From Fertoeibacter niger (GTDB lineage: Bacteria > Pseudomonadota > Alphaproteobacteria > Rhodobacterales > Rhodobacteraceae): DNA of 64,000 nucleotides. The notes below the pieces were generated by a model. That model saw nothing but the letters and a program-made list of their open reading frames with translations, was not told the origin of the DNA and did no database searches. Made by a program: the position numbers and the translations under genes. Positions 9,769 through 18,855 of this stretch are shown piece after piece. Positions within the stretch are counted from its first letter, which is position 1. The number at the start of each line of letters is the position of its first letter. The stretch lies in contig NZ_WHUT02000014.1 in NCBI RefSeq assembly GCF_009380135.2, positions 1-64,000 of the forward strand. Direction: 5' to 3'.

Positions 9769-10911
9769 TCAGGCCGCCCCGCGCGGCAGCGCATTCAGCG
9801 CCTTGTTATAGGGTTGCCAGTCGGTCACATCGGGGTAATAGCGTTTGCGCCACTCCCGGACGCGCCGGTTCATCACCCGCCGCCAGACCGGTGGCACCAT
9901 GGCAATTGCCGCCATCAAAGGGTAGCCGAAGGGCAGTTGCGGCGCGTCATCCTCGCCAAAGGTCTGCAACAAGGGAAAGCGGCGGTCGGGCTTGTAATGG
10001 TGGTCGGAATGGCGTTGCAGGTTGATGAGAAACCAGTTTGACGCCCTATGCGCCGCATTCCACGAATGGCGCGGCAACACATGCTCATACCGCCCCTCGC
10101 CCAGGTGCCGCCGGGTCAGGCCGTAATGTTCGATGTAGTTCACGATTTCCAGTTGCCATACCGCAATGAACGCCTGCCATAGGAACAGTGCCAGCCCCTG
10201 CCAGCCGCCCAGTGCCAAGGCCAGAGCCAGCATTCCGCCCTGCAACGCGGCATAGCGCCAGAACGGGTTGTCGCGCGACCACATGGTCAGCCCCTTGCGG
10301 GCCAGCAGCGCCTTTTCAGCGCGCCAGGCCGAGGGCGGGCAATCGCGCAGCACCCGCCAGAAATAGCGGTGGAACCCCTCGTTATACCGCGCCGTCACCG
10401 GGTCGCGCGGGGTGCCGACGTAAAGGTGATGCACGCGCAGATGTTCGGAGCGGAAATGGCTGTAAAGCACCATGGCCAGCAGCAGGTCGGCCAGCCACCG
10501 CTCTGCCCGGTTCTTCTGGTGCATCAGCTCATGCGCATAGACGATGCCCACCGCCCCCGAAATCACGCCCACCCCGAAGAACAGCACCGCCTTTTCCCAG
10601 ACCGCCAGATGATCGGTGCCGGCCACATACCAGATCAGGCCGAACGTGATGGCGAATTGCAGCGGAAACCAGACCAGCGTGATCAGACGATACCAGAACA
10701 GATCGGCCTCGGGCGTGTCGGGGTCGGCATTGTCGGTGTTCAGACCGACGATCAGGTCCAGCACATCGAACAGCACCCAAGTGAACAGCGGCAGCAGGAA
10801 CACCGTCCAGCCGCCATGCACCGCCCCCACCACCGCCAGCGGCACGGTGCCCAGCGACAGCCAGAACGGCAATGCGTTCCGAAGGTTCAGCGAGATGGGG
10901 CGGGTTGTCAT
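9769..10911 (-). CDS. alkB: Alkane 1-monooxygenase (AlkB-type diiron membrane hydroxylase)
   Basis: This enzyme oxidises terminal methyl groups of medium-chain alkanes or fatty acids using O2 and rubredoxin electrons. It has 380 residues from the ATG at 10911, with AGGAG 8 bases upstream. Several membrane segments lie in the first 125 residues and at about 215-255. All diiron histidine boxes are present: HELMH (127-131), EHLRVHH (156-162), the NYIEHYG signature (258-264) and QRHSDHH (299-305). No rubredoxin or rubredoxin reductase gene lies in this window. It is 64 bases downstream of mutY on the same strand. Substrate range cannot be read from sequence. Confidence 0.9.
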   Translation of the reverse strand: MTTRPISLNLRNALPFWLSLGTVPLAVVGAVHGGWTVFLLPLFTWVLFDVLDLIVGLNTDNADPDTPEADLFWYRLITLVWFPLQFAITFGLIWYVAGTDHLAVWEKAVLFFGVGVISGAVGIVYAHELMHQKNRAERWLADLLLAMVLYSHFRSEHLRVHHLYVGTPRDPVTARYNEGFHRYFWRVLRDCPPSAWRAEKALLARKGLTMWSRDNPFWRYAALQGGMLALALALGGWQGLALFLWQAFIAVWQLEIVNYIEHYGLTRRHLGEGRYEHVLPRHSWNAAHRASNWFLINLQRHSDHHYKPDRRFPLLQTFGEDDAPQLPFGYPLMAAIAMVPPVWRRVMNRRVREWRKRYYPDVTDWQPYNKALNALPRGAA

Positions 10912-10975
10912 CGGGCGCTCCTGCGCAGGGCGGCTGGGGCAAAGGTATCGCAGGCGCAGCCATTGCTCAATCGTG

Positions 10976-12052
10976 TCATGTTGCCCCATGCACAAGGTCA
11001 TGGGCCTTGCGCATGACCGTGGGCAGATCGGCGGGGCGAAAGGCCCCGGGCGTGATGAACCGGCCCCGGTCAGGGCGCGCATCGGGACCGACATCGGCGC
11101 GCATCACCACCAGCCGCAGGTGAAAATGGCTGAAGGTGTGGCGCACCTCGCCCGTCACCTCGTGCCAGTCGGCGGCCAGAGGGGGGGCATCGCTGCCGGA
11201 TGTCCGGTCCCATGCCGTGCCGGGCCAGCCCAGCATGCCGCCCAGCATGCCCGCCTCGGTCCGCGTTTCCAGCAGGAACGCGCCATCGCTGCGCCGGGCG
11301 ATCCAGACCGTGCCGTGGCGGGTTGGCGTCACCGCCTTTGGCGTCTTGCGCGGAAGGTCGGCCTGCACCCCCTCGGCCCGCGCCACGCAGGGGCCGGACC
11401 AGGGGCAGATGCCGCAGGCGGGGTTGCGGGGGGTGCAGATCGTGGCCCCCAGATCCATCACCGCCTGGGCATAATCACCGGGCCGCCGGTCTGGGGTCAG
11501 CGCCGCCGCCAGCGCCGTCAGCGCGGGCTTGGCCGCAGGCAGCGGCTGTTCCACCCCGTGCAGCCGGGCCATCACCCGTTCCACATTGCCATCCACCACC
11601 ACCGCAGGCGCGTCAAACGCGATGGAGGCCACCGCCGCCGCCGTATAGGGCCCCACGCCGGGCAGGGTCAGCAAGCCCGCCACCGTATCAGGGAAATGCC
11701 CGCCATGATCGGCCACCACCGCCCGTGCGCCTTTCAGCAGGTTGCGGGCGCGGGCATAGTAACCAAGCCCCGCCCATTCGGCCATGACATCGGCATCCGC
11801 CGCCGACGCCAGTGCCGCCACATCCGGCCAGCGCGCGGTGAAGCGGTGGAAGTAATCGCGCACCGCCGCCACCGTGGTCTGTTGCAACATCACCTCTGAC
11901 AGCCAGACGCGGTAGGGATCAGGCCGCACCCCCGCCGCGCGGTCAGCCGGGGCCACGCGCCACGGCATCACCCGGGCATGCCGGTCATACCAGGCCAGCA
12001 ACACATCGCTCAGCCCCTCTGTCGCCACATCAAACCTGCCCATGTCACGCAA
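10976..12052 (-). CDS. mutY: A/G-specific adenine DNA glycosylase
   Basis: This enzyme removes adenine mispaired with 8-oxoguanine. It has 358 residues from the ATG at 12052; an ATG three codons later is equally possible. The catalytic Glu is E53 in SEVMLQQT, the helix-hairpin-helix is LPGVGPYTA (about 130-138), and the catalytic Asp is D154 in VDGNVERV. The 4Fe-4S loop C206-X6-C213-X2-C216-X5-C222 is intact. A C-terminal NUDIX-like domain (about 245-358) recognises 8-oxoG. It is divergent from the DUF721 gene with about 60 bases between them. Confidence 0.95.
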   Translation of the reverse strand: MRDMGRFDVATEGLSDVLLAWYDRHARVMPWRVAPADRAAGVRPDPYRVWLSEVMLQQTTVAAVRDYFHRFTARWPDVAALASAADADVMAEWAGLGYYARARNLLKGARAVVADHGGHFPDTVAGLLTLPGVGPYTAAAVASIAFDAPAVVVDGNVERVMARLHGVEQPLPAAKPALTALAAALTPDRRPGDYAQAVMDLGATICTPRNPACGICPWSGPCVARAEGVQADLPRKTPKAVTPTRHGTVWIARRSDGAFLLETRTEAGMLGGMLGWPGTAWDRTSGSDAPPLAADWHEVTGEVRHTFSHFHLRLVVMRADVGPDARPDRGRFITPGAFRPADLPTVMRKAHDLVHGAT

Positions 12053-12112
12053 TCTTTATGCCCCCGGGCCTGCCATTCCACTGGCGCGCCGCGCACCACC
12101 GTCTAGAATAGG

Positions 12113-12664
12113 GTGGTGAACAGGAATGAACAGATGACCCGTGCGCCCGGCCCTTCTGCCCCGCCGAAACTCACCCGCCGGATGCGCGGGTTCGAGGCGG
12201 CATCGGGGCTGGTGGCCGACCGCATCCGCAGCGCCGGCGAAAAACGCGGCTTTGCGGTGACGCGCCTCTTGACCCAGTGGGAGGCGATCGTGGGCCGCGA
12301 TCTGGCCGCGATGACCCGCCCGGTGAAGATCGGCTATGGGCGCGAAGGGCTGGGGGCCACGCTGACCCTGCTGGTCGCCGCAGCCCATGCGCCCGAGGTG
12401 CAGATGCAACTGCCGCGACTGCGGGAAAAGGTGAACGCCTGCTACGGCTATGCCGCGATTTCACGCATCAGCCTGACACAGACCGCCCCGGCAGGCTTTG
12501 CCGAAGGTAGGGCCGAATTTCTGGCCGCACCTCCGGCCCCCAAACCGCTGGACCCGGTGGTGCAGGCCCGCGCCAGCGCCGTGGCCGAAGGCGCAAAGGA
12601 CGAAGGCCTGCGGGCGGCGCTTGAAACCCTTGCGCAAAACTTCCTTGCCCGCGCGAAAACCTGA
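12113..12664 (+). CDS. DUF721 protein (DciA-like)
   Basis: It has 183 residues from a GTG at 12113; the ATG at 12134 is an alternative. The DUF721 pattern is seen at about residues 25-120, with a conserved LLTQWEAIVGRDLAAMTRPVK stretch. Well-studied DUF721 members (DciA) load the replicative helicase in bacteria without DnaC or DnaI. Whether this alphaproteobacterial paralogue does the same is not shown by sequence. The gene is followed at 10 bases by the dsbA-like gene on the same strand. Confidence 0.75.
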   Translation: MVNRNEQMTRAPGPSAPPKLTRRMRGFEAASGLVADRIRSAGEKRGFAVTRLLTQWEAIVGRDLAAMTRPVKIGYGREGLGATLTLLVAAAHAPEVQMQLPRLREKVNACYGYAAISRISLTQTAPAGFAEGRAEFLAAPPAPKPLDPVVQARASAVAEGAKDEGLRAALETLAQNFLARAKT

Positions 12665-12673
12665 AAAATCTGA

Positions 12674-13387
12674 ATGATGAGGCACGATATGGCGAAGAAA
12701 CTTGGTCTTGCGGCGCTTGCGCTGGTGGTGGCGGGCGGTCTGGGGCTGTGGGCCTTCGGCGGCGCGGGCGTGCAGACGGCGGGGCAAAGCCTGCTGCCGG
12801 TGACGGCGGCGATGGCGCAGGAAACCGGCTCAGCCCCGGCCGAAGCCCCAGCCGAAACCCCGGTGGTGCCCGATATGGTGATGGGCAATGCCGATGCAAA
12901 AGTGACCCTGACGGAATATGCCAGCTACACCTGCCCGCATTGCGCCACCTTCCACGCCAGCGTGTTCAAGCAGGTGAAGGCCGAATACATCGACACCGGC
13001 AAGGTGAAATTCGTGCTGCGCGAAGTGTATTTCGACCGTTACGGCCTTTGGGCCGCGATGGTGGCGCGCTGCGGCGGCGAGATGCGCTATTTCGGCATCT
13101 CCGACATCCTGTTCAATACCCAGCAGGAATGGGCCGCCTCGGATGATGCGATGACTGTGGTGGAAAACCTGCGCAAGATCGGCCGCACGGCGGGCATGGA
13201 TGATGCAACGCTGAACGCCTGTCTGGAGGATGGGGCCATGGCGCAGGCGCTTGTGACCACCTATCAGGCCAATGCCGAGGCTGATGACGTGCAGTCCACG
13301 CCGACCCTGCTGGTAAATGGCGAAAAGCATGGCAACATGAGCTATGAAGAGCTGAAAACCATCCTGGACGCCGCGCTGGAAGGCTGA
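12674..13387 (+). CDS. DsbA-family thiol:disulfide oxidoreductase
   Basis: This periplasmic thioredoxin-fold protein has 237 residues. An uncleaved or cleavable hydrophobic N-terminus covers about residues 7-48, followed by an Ala/Pro/Glu-rich linker. The CPHC active site is C87/C90 in ASYTCPHCATF, and the cis-proline loop is QSTPTLLVNG. Two further cysteines lie in the helical insertion. The pattern matches the Thioredoxin_4 (BdbD/ScsC-like) branch rather than classical DsbA. In-frame ATGs at 12674, 12677 and 12689 compete as starts. Confidence 0.85.
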   Translation: MMRHDMAKKLGLAALALVVAGGLGLWAFGGAGVQTAGQSLLPVTAAMAQETGSAPAEAPAETPVVPDMVMGNADAKVTLTEYASYTCPHCATFHASVFKQVKAEYIDTGKVKFVLREVYFDRYGLWAAMVARCGGEMRYFGISDILFNTQQEWAASDDAMTVVENLRKIGRTAGMDDATLNACLEDGAMAQALVTTYQANAEADDVQSTPTLLVNGEKHGNMSYEELKTILDAALEG

Positions 13388-13532
13388 TCGCGCAACCCCC
13401 GCCGGGGGAGCCGCCCTCCGCCCCGTCGAGGGGCATCGGGCGGCCCTGCCGGGGAAAGACCTTCCGGTGCGGCACCGCGGGTGGCGTTGCAGGTTTCCTG
13501 CGGAGGTATTTCCGCCAAGTTGACAGAGCGGC

Positions 13533-14522
13533 CTAAAGGCCGATGGACGCCAGCGCCGCGTTTAGTGGGGCCTTGTCGTGCAGTTCAAGGCGCACCGGCA
13601 GGGTCAGCACCTTGCTGCGGAATGCGGCGGGCAGGCGCACGGCGTCTTTTTCGGTGGTGACAAGCTGCGCGCCCAAGCTATGCGCCTCAACCTCCAGCCG
13701 GTGCAACAGGGCAGGGGTCAGCGGCTGGTGATCTTCCAGCGGTTGCGCGCGGGCCAGTTCGGCCCCTGCCGCGCGCAGGGTGGCAAAGAACTTCTCGGGG
13801 TGGCCGATGCCCGCAAAGGCCAGCACGCGCAGCCCCTGCCAATCCATCCCCATGGGCAGCGGGGCAAGATGGCCGGTCAGATGCGGCAGCGTCAGGAACC
13901 GCTGCCAGGCCGCCGCAAACCCCGCCTGGGCCGCCTCGTCACCGATCGACAGCAGCAGGTCGGCACGCGCCAGCCCGGTGGCCACGGGTTCGCGCAGCGG
14001 CCCGGCGGGCAAGCATCGCCCGTTGCCAAAGCCCCGGGCGGCATCCACCACCACGATGGACAGCGATTTGTGCACCGAGGGGTTCTGGAAACCGTCATCC
14101 AGCAGGATCACCTGTGCGCCCGCCGCCTCGGCCGCCCGCACGCCTGCGGCGCGGTCGCGCGCCACCCAGGCGGGGGTGAAGGCGGCCAGCAGCAAGGGCT
14201 CATCGCCCACATCCGCGGCGGAATGGCGGGCCGGATCGACCCGCAGCGGGCCGGGCAGCCGCCCGCCATAGCCGCGCGAAACGACATGCGCCGTGATGCG
14301 CCGGGCGGCAAGATGCTGCACCAGCGCAATGGCGGTGGGGGTCTTGCCCGTGCCGCCCGCATTGATGTTGCCGATGCAGATCACCGGAACCCCGGCGGCA
14401 TGGCCGGGCCGGCGCAGGCGCTGCGCCGTGCCAGCGGCGTAAAGCGCGCCAAGCGGGGCCAGCAGGCGGGCGGCCAGTGCGGGCCGGTCGGGCGGGGTGA
14501 ACCAGAACCGGGGGGCGGGCAT
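13533..14522 (-). CDS. lpxK: Tetraacyldisaccharide 4'-kinase
   Basis: This enzyme phosphorylates the lipid A disaccharide at the 4' position on the cytoplasmic face of the inner membrane. It has 329 residues. The P-loop [11 protein letters not shown] is at residues 52-62, and the DDGFQNP motif typical of LpxK is present, as is TTEKDAVRL near the C-terminus. The ATG at 14522 overlaps the stop of waaA by one base (TGATG), so translation is coupled. Confidence 0.95.
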   Translation of the reverse strand: MPAPRFWFTPPDRPALAARLLAPLGALYAAGTAQRLRRPGHAAGVPVICIGNINAGGTGKTPTAIALVQHLAARRITAHVVSRGYGGRLPGPLRVDPARHSAADVGDEPLLLAAFTPAWVARDRAAGVRAAEAAGAQVILLDDGFQNPSVHKSLSIVVVDAARGFGNGRCLPAGPLREPVATGLARADLLLSIGDEAAQAGFAAAWQRFLTLPHLTGHLAPLPMGMDWQGLRVLAFAGIGHPEKFFATLRAAGAELARAQPLEDHQPLTPALLHRLEVEAHSLGAQLVTTEKDAVRLPAAFRSKVLTLPVRLELHDKAPLNAALASIGL

Positions 14523-15718
14523 CAGCGCCGCTCGTCCAACAGGCGGCAGATCAGCGCGATCACCCGGTCTGTCACCTCGGCCCCGTCCGAGGCCACGACC
14601 CAGGCCTGCTGGGCCAGCCGCGCCGCGCGGTCGGGCGCCAGCAGATCTGACAGCGCCTCGGCCAGTTCGGCGCCAGAGGCCACTGCAACCGCCGCACGCG
14701 CGCCATGCAGCCGCGCCAGCCCCGCGCCATGGGCCCCCGATTTCGGGCCATGGATCAGGGCTGATCCAAGCGCAGCACCTTCCATCGGGTCGCGCTGGCA
14801 GCCGCTGGCCGACAGGCTGCCGCCCAGATACGTGACCGGGGCCAGCCGATACCACAGCCCCAGTTCAGCCGCGTTTTCAACGATGTAAACCTCGGTTTCG
14901 GGGTCGGGTTCTTCATCGGACGCGCGGCAGGCCACTGTCCAGCCCTGTTCGGCCTGCATGCGTTCGGCCAGGGGACGGGTGCGGGCCGGGTCGTGTGGCA
15001 CCACGATCAGCAACAGGCGATGTGCCAGCCGCAGGGCGGCGCGGTGGGCGGCGATCACCGCGTCTTCCTCGGCCTCGGGCAAGCAGGCGGCCAGCCAGAC
15101 CGGGCGCGTGGCCAGCAGGCGGGCCAGAGCGGCGCGTTCGGCCTCGGTGCAGGGCAGGGCGGCGCTGCGCTCTTCCATGCGGCCTGCGACCTTGACCGCG
15201 CTCAGCAGCCCGCCAGCCCGGCGGAAGGCGCGGGCCGCCGGCTCGTCCAGCGTGAGAATATGGCTGAACTGGCCCAGCAGACCACGCATCAGCCCCGGCC
15301 ACCAACCATCGCGCCCGCGCAGGAAATGCGGGGCGCGGCCATCGACCAGCATCAGATCGACACCGCGTTCATGGGCCTCGTGCAGCAAGGCGGGGCGCAG
15401 CTCGCCTTCGGCAAAGACGCCGATTTCGGGGTGCCAATGGTCCAGAAACGCGCGCACCTCGGCCTGGGTTTCGGGGGGCGGGGGCTGCCAGATCAGGCCG
15501 GGCAGGGGGGGGCAGGGCTCGGGGCAAGTGACCAGCACGGGGTGGCCCTCTTCGGCGGCCAGGCGCGCGCCCAGTTCGGCCAGCGGCCGGGCGGCATCGA
15601 CCCCCGGCGCATGCAGCCACAAAAGCCGACCCGCAGGCCGTGCGGGGCGCGGGCCGGAGGGCGAGGCCTCGCGCCGGGCGGCGAGGTGGTAAAGCGTGAG
15701 GCCAAGCGAATATGCCAT
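14522..15718 (-). CDS. waaA: 3-deoxy-D-manno-octulosonic acid (Kdo) transferase
   Basis: This enzyme transfers Kdo from CMP-Kdo to lipid IVA. It has 398 residues from the ATG at 15718, slightly short for the usual 420-430. The N-terminal glycosyltransferase half runs from an LLWLHAPG strand to about residue 170. The C-terminal GT-B half ends with the [29 protein letters not shown] region that binds CMP-sugar. The catalytic-base glutamate expected in a HAASVGE-like N-terminal motif is replaced here by HAPGVDA, so activity should be confirmed. It is coupled to lpxK. The DUF4170 gene lies 13 bases upstream. Confidence 0.88.
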   Translation of the reverse strand: MAYSLGLTLYHLAARREASPSGPRPARPAGRLLWLHAPGVDAARPLAELGARLAAEEGHPVLVTCPEPCPPLPGLIWQPPPPETQAEVRAFLDHWHPEIGVFAEGELRPALLHEAHERGVDLMLVDGRAPHFLRGRDGWWPGLMRGLLGQFSHILTLDEPAARAFRRAGGLLSAVKVAGRMEERSAALPCTEAERAALARLLATRPVWLAACLPEAEEDAVIAAHRAALRLAHRLLLIVVPHDPARTRPLAERMQAEQGWTVACRASDEEPDPETEVYIVENAAELGLWYRLAPVTYLGGSLSASGCQRDPMEGAALGSALIHGPKSGAHGAGLARLHGARAAVAVASGAELAEALSDLLAPDRAARLAQQAWVVASDGAEVTDRVIALICRLLDERR

Positions 15719-15731
15719 GCGGAACCGGGGT

Positions 15732-15977
15732 TTACGCCCCCAGCTCTTCGGTCGCAGACCCCGGTGTGGATTCGTCCCGCAGCCGGTGGATATGGGCGAT
15801 GTAATAGCGCATGTGGGCGTCATCGACGGTGCGCTGGGCCTCGGCCTTCCATGCGGAAAAGGCGGTGGCATAGTCGGGGAACATGCCCACGATATGCAGG
15901 GCTTTCACATCCTTGAACACGTTCTTTGACGGGCTGACAAGTTCGCCGCCGAAAACGAGGTGCAGGCGCTGGGTCAT
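15732..15977 (-). CDS. DUF4170 domain protein
   Basis: This 81-residue soluble protein starts at the ATG at 15977 (MTQRLHLVFGGEL), with GGAGG upstream on its strand. It matches the pattern of the short DUF4170 proteins of Rhodobacterales: an HIVGMFPDYATAFSAWKAEAQ block followed by MRYYIAHIHRL. The molecular function is unknown. It precedes waaA by 13 bases and so heads a DUF4170-waaA-lpxK unit. A link to Kdo-lipid A assembly is only inferred from this position. Confidence 0.85.
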   Translation of the reverse strand: MTQRLHLVFGGELVSPSKNVFKDVKALHIVGMFPDYATAFSAWKAEAQRTVDDAHMRYYIAHIHRLRDESTPGSATEELGA

Positions 15978-16465
15978 GGGGGAGGTCTCCTGTGCGCGGG
16001 GGATTGCGGTGTGGGGATTCGGGGGCACCCTAGTGGATGCGGGGCAGGGGGCCAAGAAGCGGCGGATTTGCGCGTATGAAAACCATGCACGGGCGATGCA
16101 CAAGGGATGCAGAGGCGAATGTTGCCCACAAGGTGATGTTTTCCGCGCCATCGCCGCACCCGGCGGGCATCTGCATATTCGCCTTGGCCCGTCAGGCCGG
16201 GTTTGCGGGGTGCTGCGCATGCCTTTGCGATCCGGTTGTGGTGTGTGGCGCGGCGGCAAAGCAAGCACGCTTGAACCGCACCGGTGCGGGTATCGGGCAC
16301 TGGCCTGTGCCACGGGCACGCTAGACGCTATACATCCGGGACTTTTGCTGTATAAGGCCCGCTTGGCTCCGACGTTCCGGGGCGGCGGGCAGGGAGGCCC
16401 GGCCGCGAAGGGGAATGGCGCCGCTCACCGGGCACCGATGCGCGCCCCCTTCTTAGGCAGAAGAC
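15978..16465. other. Intergenic region without a supported gene (488 bases)
   Basis: This lies between the divergent DUF4170 and DEAD-box genes. Open frames here lack ribosome sites and plausible codon use. A TATAAG box at 16351-16356 could be the -10 element of the helicase promoter, although I see no good -35. That would leave a leader of over 100 bases. Long leaders are common in cold-induced helicase mRNAs, but I cannot define a structure. Confidence 0.4.
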
Positions 16466-18790
16466 ATGACAGATATGGATATTGCGGCCCCGCTGGCAGC
16501 GGCGCTTGCCGCCAAGGGCTATGAATCGCTGACCCCGGTGCAATCCGCGGTGCTGGCCCCGGAAACGCAGGGCCGTGACCTCTTGGTGTCGGCACAAACC
16601 GGCTCGGGCAAGACGGTGGCCTTTGGCATCGCCATGGCGCAGGAACTGCTGGAAGGCGCCGACCGCCTGCTGTTTGCCGATGTGCCGATGGCGCTGATCA
16701 TCGCCCCCACCCGCGAACTGGCGCTGCAGGTGGCGCGGGAGCTTGACTGGCTTTATGCCGAAACCGGCGCGATCATTGCAACCTGCGTGGGCGGCATGGA
16801 TTACCGCACCGAAAAGCGGTCTCTGGACCGTGGCGCGCATATCGTTGTGGGCACACCGGGGCGGTTGCGCGACCATATCGAGCGGAAATCGCTGGATCTG
16901 TCGGGTCTGCGCGTGGCGGTGCTGGACGAGGCGGACGAGATGCTGGATCTGGGTTTCCGCGAGGATCTGGAGTTCATCCTGCAAGCGGCCCCCGACACCC
17001 GCCGCACGCTGATGTTTTCGGCCACTGTGCCCAAGGCCATCGCCGAACTGGCCAAGGATTTCCAGAATGATGCGCTGCGCCTGCAAACGGCAGGCGAGGC
17101 GAAACAGCATGTGGATATCGAGTATCGCGCGCTGAATGTGTCGGCCCGCGACCGCGAGCATGCGATCTTCAACCTGCTGCGGTTCTACGAGGCGCGCACC
17201 GCGATCGTGTTCTGCAAGACGCGGGTGAACGTGAATCACCTGCTGGCGCGGATGGGCAACCGGGGTTTTCAGGTGGTGGCGCTTTCGGGCGAGCTGAGCC
17301 AGCAGGAGCGGACCCATGCGTTGCAGTCGCTGCGCGACGGGCGGGCCAAGGTGTGCATCGCGACCGACGTTGCCGCGCGGGGCATCGACCTGCCGGGGCT
17401 GGATCTGGTGATTCACGCCGATCTGCCATCCAATTCCGAAACGCTGCTGCACCGGTCGGGGCGCACCGGCCGGGCCGGGTCGAAGGGCGTGTCGGCGCTG
17501 ATCGTGCCGCCGGCCGAATTCCGCAAGGCGCAGCGGCTGTTGCAGGGGGCCAAGGTGGTGGCCGAATGGGCCAAGGCCCCGTCTGCCGATGAGGTGCGTG
17601 CGAAAGACGATATGCGCATTCTGGAACACCCCGCCCTGCTGGCCCCGGCGGGCGACGATGCGGCGATGGCGCAGACATTGCTGGACAATTTCGGGCCGGA
17701 GCAGGCCGCTGCCGCTTTCATCCGGCTGTGGCGCGAGGGGCGGTCAGCGCCTGAGGAACTGCATGACGCCGTGGCCGGTGCCGCGCCCGCCCCGCGTGAA
17801 CGGGCGGAGTTTGGCGAATCGGTCTGGTATACGCTGTCGGTGGGCCGTTCCGGCCGGGCCGAGGCGCGCTGGCTTTTGCCGAAAATCTGCGATGCGGGCG
17901 GCATCACCAAGAACGAGATCGGCGCCATCCGCGTGCAGGAGGATGTGACCTATGTGCAGATCGGCAAATCGGTGGCAGGCAAGTTCGGCGGCGGGATGGA
18001 TATCGAGTCCGGCGTGACGATGCTGCGGATGGAGGGCGAGCCTTCGCTTGACCGGCCGGAGCGCAGCCCGGCGGCGCCACGCGCACCGCGTGCCGCAGCC
18101 CCGCGCCCGCTGCGCGACGATGATGCGCCGCGCAAGGAATATGCGCCACGGTCGGCCCGCGAGGATGCCGCACCGTGCCCGGTGCGCGCCGACAAGCCCG
18201 CCTATGTGCCCAAAGCGCCCCGCGTGGTCGAGGATGATGCGGCCCCGCGCAAGGTATGGACGCCCGATGATGCCACGGCCCCGGCCGAGGCTCCGCACCG
18301 CCCGGCCCCCCGGCGTGAGGATGCGGCCCCCAGGCCCTATGCCAAACGCGAGGATGCGGCACCGCGCAAACCCTATGCCAAGCGTGAAGACAGCGCGGCC
18401 CGTCCCTATGTCAAGCGCGAGGATGGCCCGGCGAAGCCCTATGCAAAGCGCGCCGATGCGGGGGCGAAACCCTATGCCCCGCGCGAGGATGGCGCGAAAA
18501 AGCCCTATGTGAAGCGCGATGATGCGGCCAAACCCTATGCCCCGCGCGAAGACGCCGACCGCAAGCCGCGCGCCAAGCAGGGCGAAAAGCCTGCGCCGAA
18601 ATCGGCGGGGTTCAAGTCGCATGGCGGGGGAGAGGGCAAGCCCGGCAAGGCCGCCGGCTTCAAATCGCATGCGTCCGAAGGCAAGACATTCGGCAAGCCC
18701 GCCTTCGGCAAGGCCAAGCCCGCCGCCGCGCCGAAGGATGCCAAGGATACCAGCAAACGCTTCGTGCCGCCGCGCAAGCCCAAGGCGTGA
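16466..18790 (+). CDS. DEAD-box ATP-dependent RNA helicase with long repetitive tail
   Basis: It has 774 residues. The motifs are in order: Q motif (YESLTPVQ, about 19-26), Walker A AQTGSGKT (43-50), PTREL (81-85), TPGR, DEAD (154-157), SAT (185-187), then the helicase C domain with HRSGRTGRAG. A DbpA-like RNA-binding fold follows at about residues 450-530. The remaining 230 residues are Lys/Arg/Ala/Pro-rich and include imperfect tandem KPYAKRED-type units. The family unwinds structured RNA in ribosome assembly, decay or cold adaptation. A CsdA/DeaD-like assignment is reasonable, but the exact role is not fixed by sequence. A terminator follows. Confidence 0.92.
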   Translation: MTDMDIAAPLAAALAAKGYESLTPVQSAVLAPETQGRDLLVSAQTGSGKTVAFGIAMAQELLEGADRLLFADVPMALIIAPTRELALQVARELDWLYAETGAIIATCVGGMDYRTEKRSLDRGAHIVVGTPGRLRDHIERKSLDLSGLRVAVLDEADEMLDLGFREDLEFILQAAPDTRRTLMFSATVPKAIAELAKDFQNDALRLQTAGEAKQHVDIEYRALNVSARDREHAIFNLLRFYEARTAIVFCKTRVNVNHLLARMGNRGFQVVALSGELSQQERTHALQSLRDGRAKVCIATDVAARGIDLPGLDLVIHADLPSNSETLLHRSGRTGRAGSKGVSALIVPPAEFRKAQRLLQGAKVVAEWAKAPSADEVRAKDDMRILEHPALLAPAGDDAAMAQTLLDNFGPEQAAAAFIRLWREGRSAPEELHDAVAGAAPAPRERAEFGESVWYTLSVGRSGRAEARWLLPKICDAGGITKNEIGAIRVQEDVTYVQIGKSVAGKFGGGMDIESGVTMLRMEGEPSLDRPERSPAAPRAPRAAAPRPLRDDDAPRKEYAPRSAREDAAPCPVRADKPAYVPKAPRVVEDDAAPRKVWTPDDATAPAEAPHRPAPRREDAAPRPYAKREDAAPRKPYAKREDSAARPYVKREDGPAKPYAKRADAGAKPYAPREDGAKKPYVKRDDAAKPYAPREDADRKPRAKQGEKPAPKSAGFKSHGGGEGKPGKAAGFKSHASEGKTFGKPAFGKAKPAAAPKDAKDTSKRFVPPRKPKA
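18311..18569 (+). repeat. In-frame tandem repeats in the helicase tail
   Basis: About seven imperfect units encode (K/R)PYAKRED-AAPR-like segments of 10-14 residues, roughly helicase residues 616-701. They keep the reading frame and the Arg/Lys spacing while diverging at the DNA level. This fits a basic disordered RNA-binding tail. It is not CRISPR or a mobile repeat. Confidence 0.8.
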
Positions 18791-18799
18791 TCTTGACCC

Positions 18800-18829
18800 G
18801 ACCGGCGGAGCGATCCGTCGGTCAGTTTT
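18800..18829 (+). terminator. Terminator after the DEAD-box gene
   Basis: The 10-bp stem GACCGGCGGA/TCCGTCGGTC (one G-U pair) has loop GCGA and is followed by AGTTTT. It begins 9 bases after the helicase stop. Confidence 0.75.
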
Positions 18830-18855
18830 CCTCGAAGATAACGGCAAGACCGGCT

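Noticed and set aside
13388-13532. A degenerate further copy of the AAATATCCC element (GGAGGTATTT near 13500), and another near 56400
   Set aside because: Only short parts match and the GCATTTTCTGTCT half is missing, so I did not count them as copies.
15978-16465. Possible extra gene in the long gap before the DEAD-box helicase
   Set aside because: Open frames on both strands extend into neighbouring genes in the wrong frame and have no ribosome site or recognisable protein pattern.
18311-18569. Repeats in the helicase gene as a possible CRISPR or mobile repeat
   Set aside because: The units are in frame, imperfect, without unique spacers, and encode a continuous basic tail.
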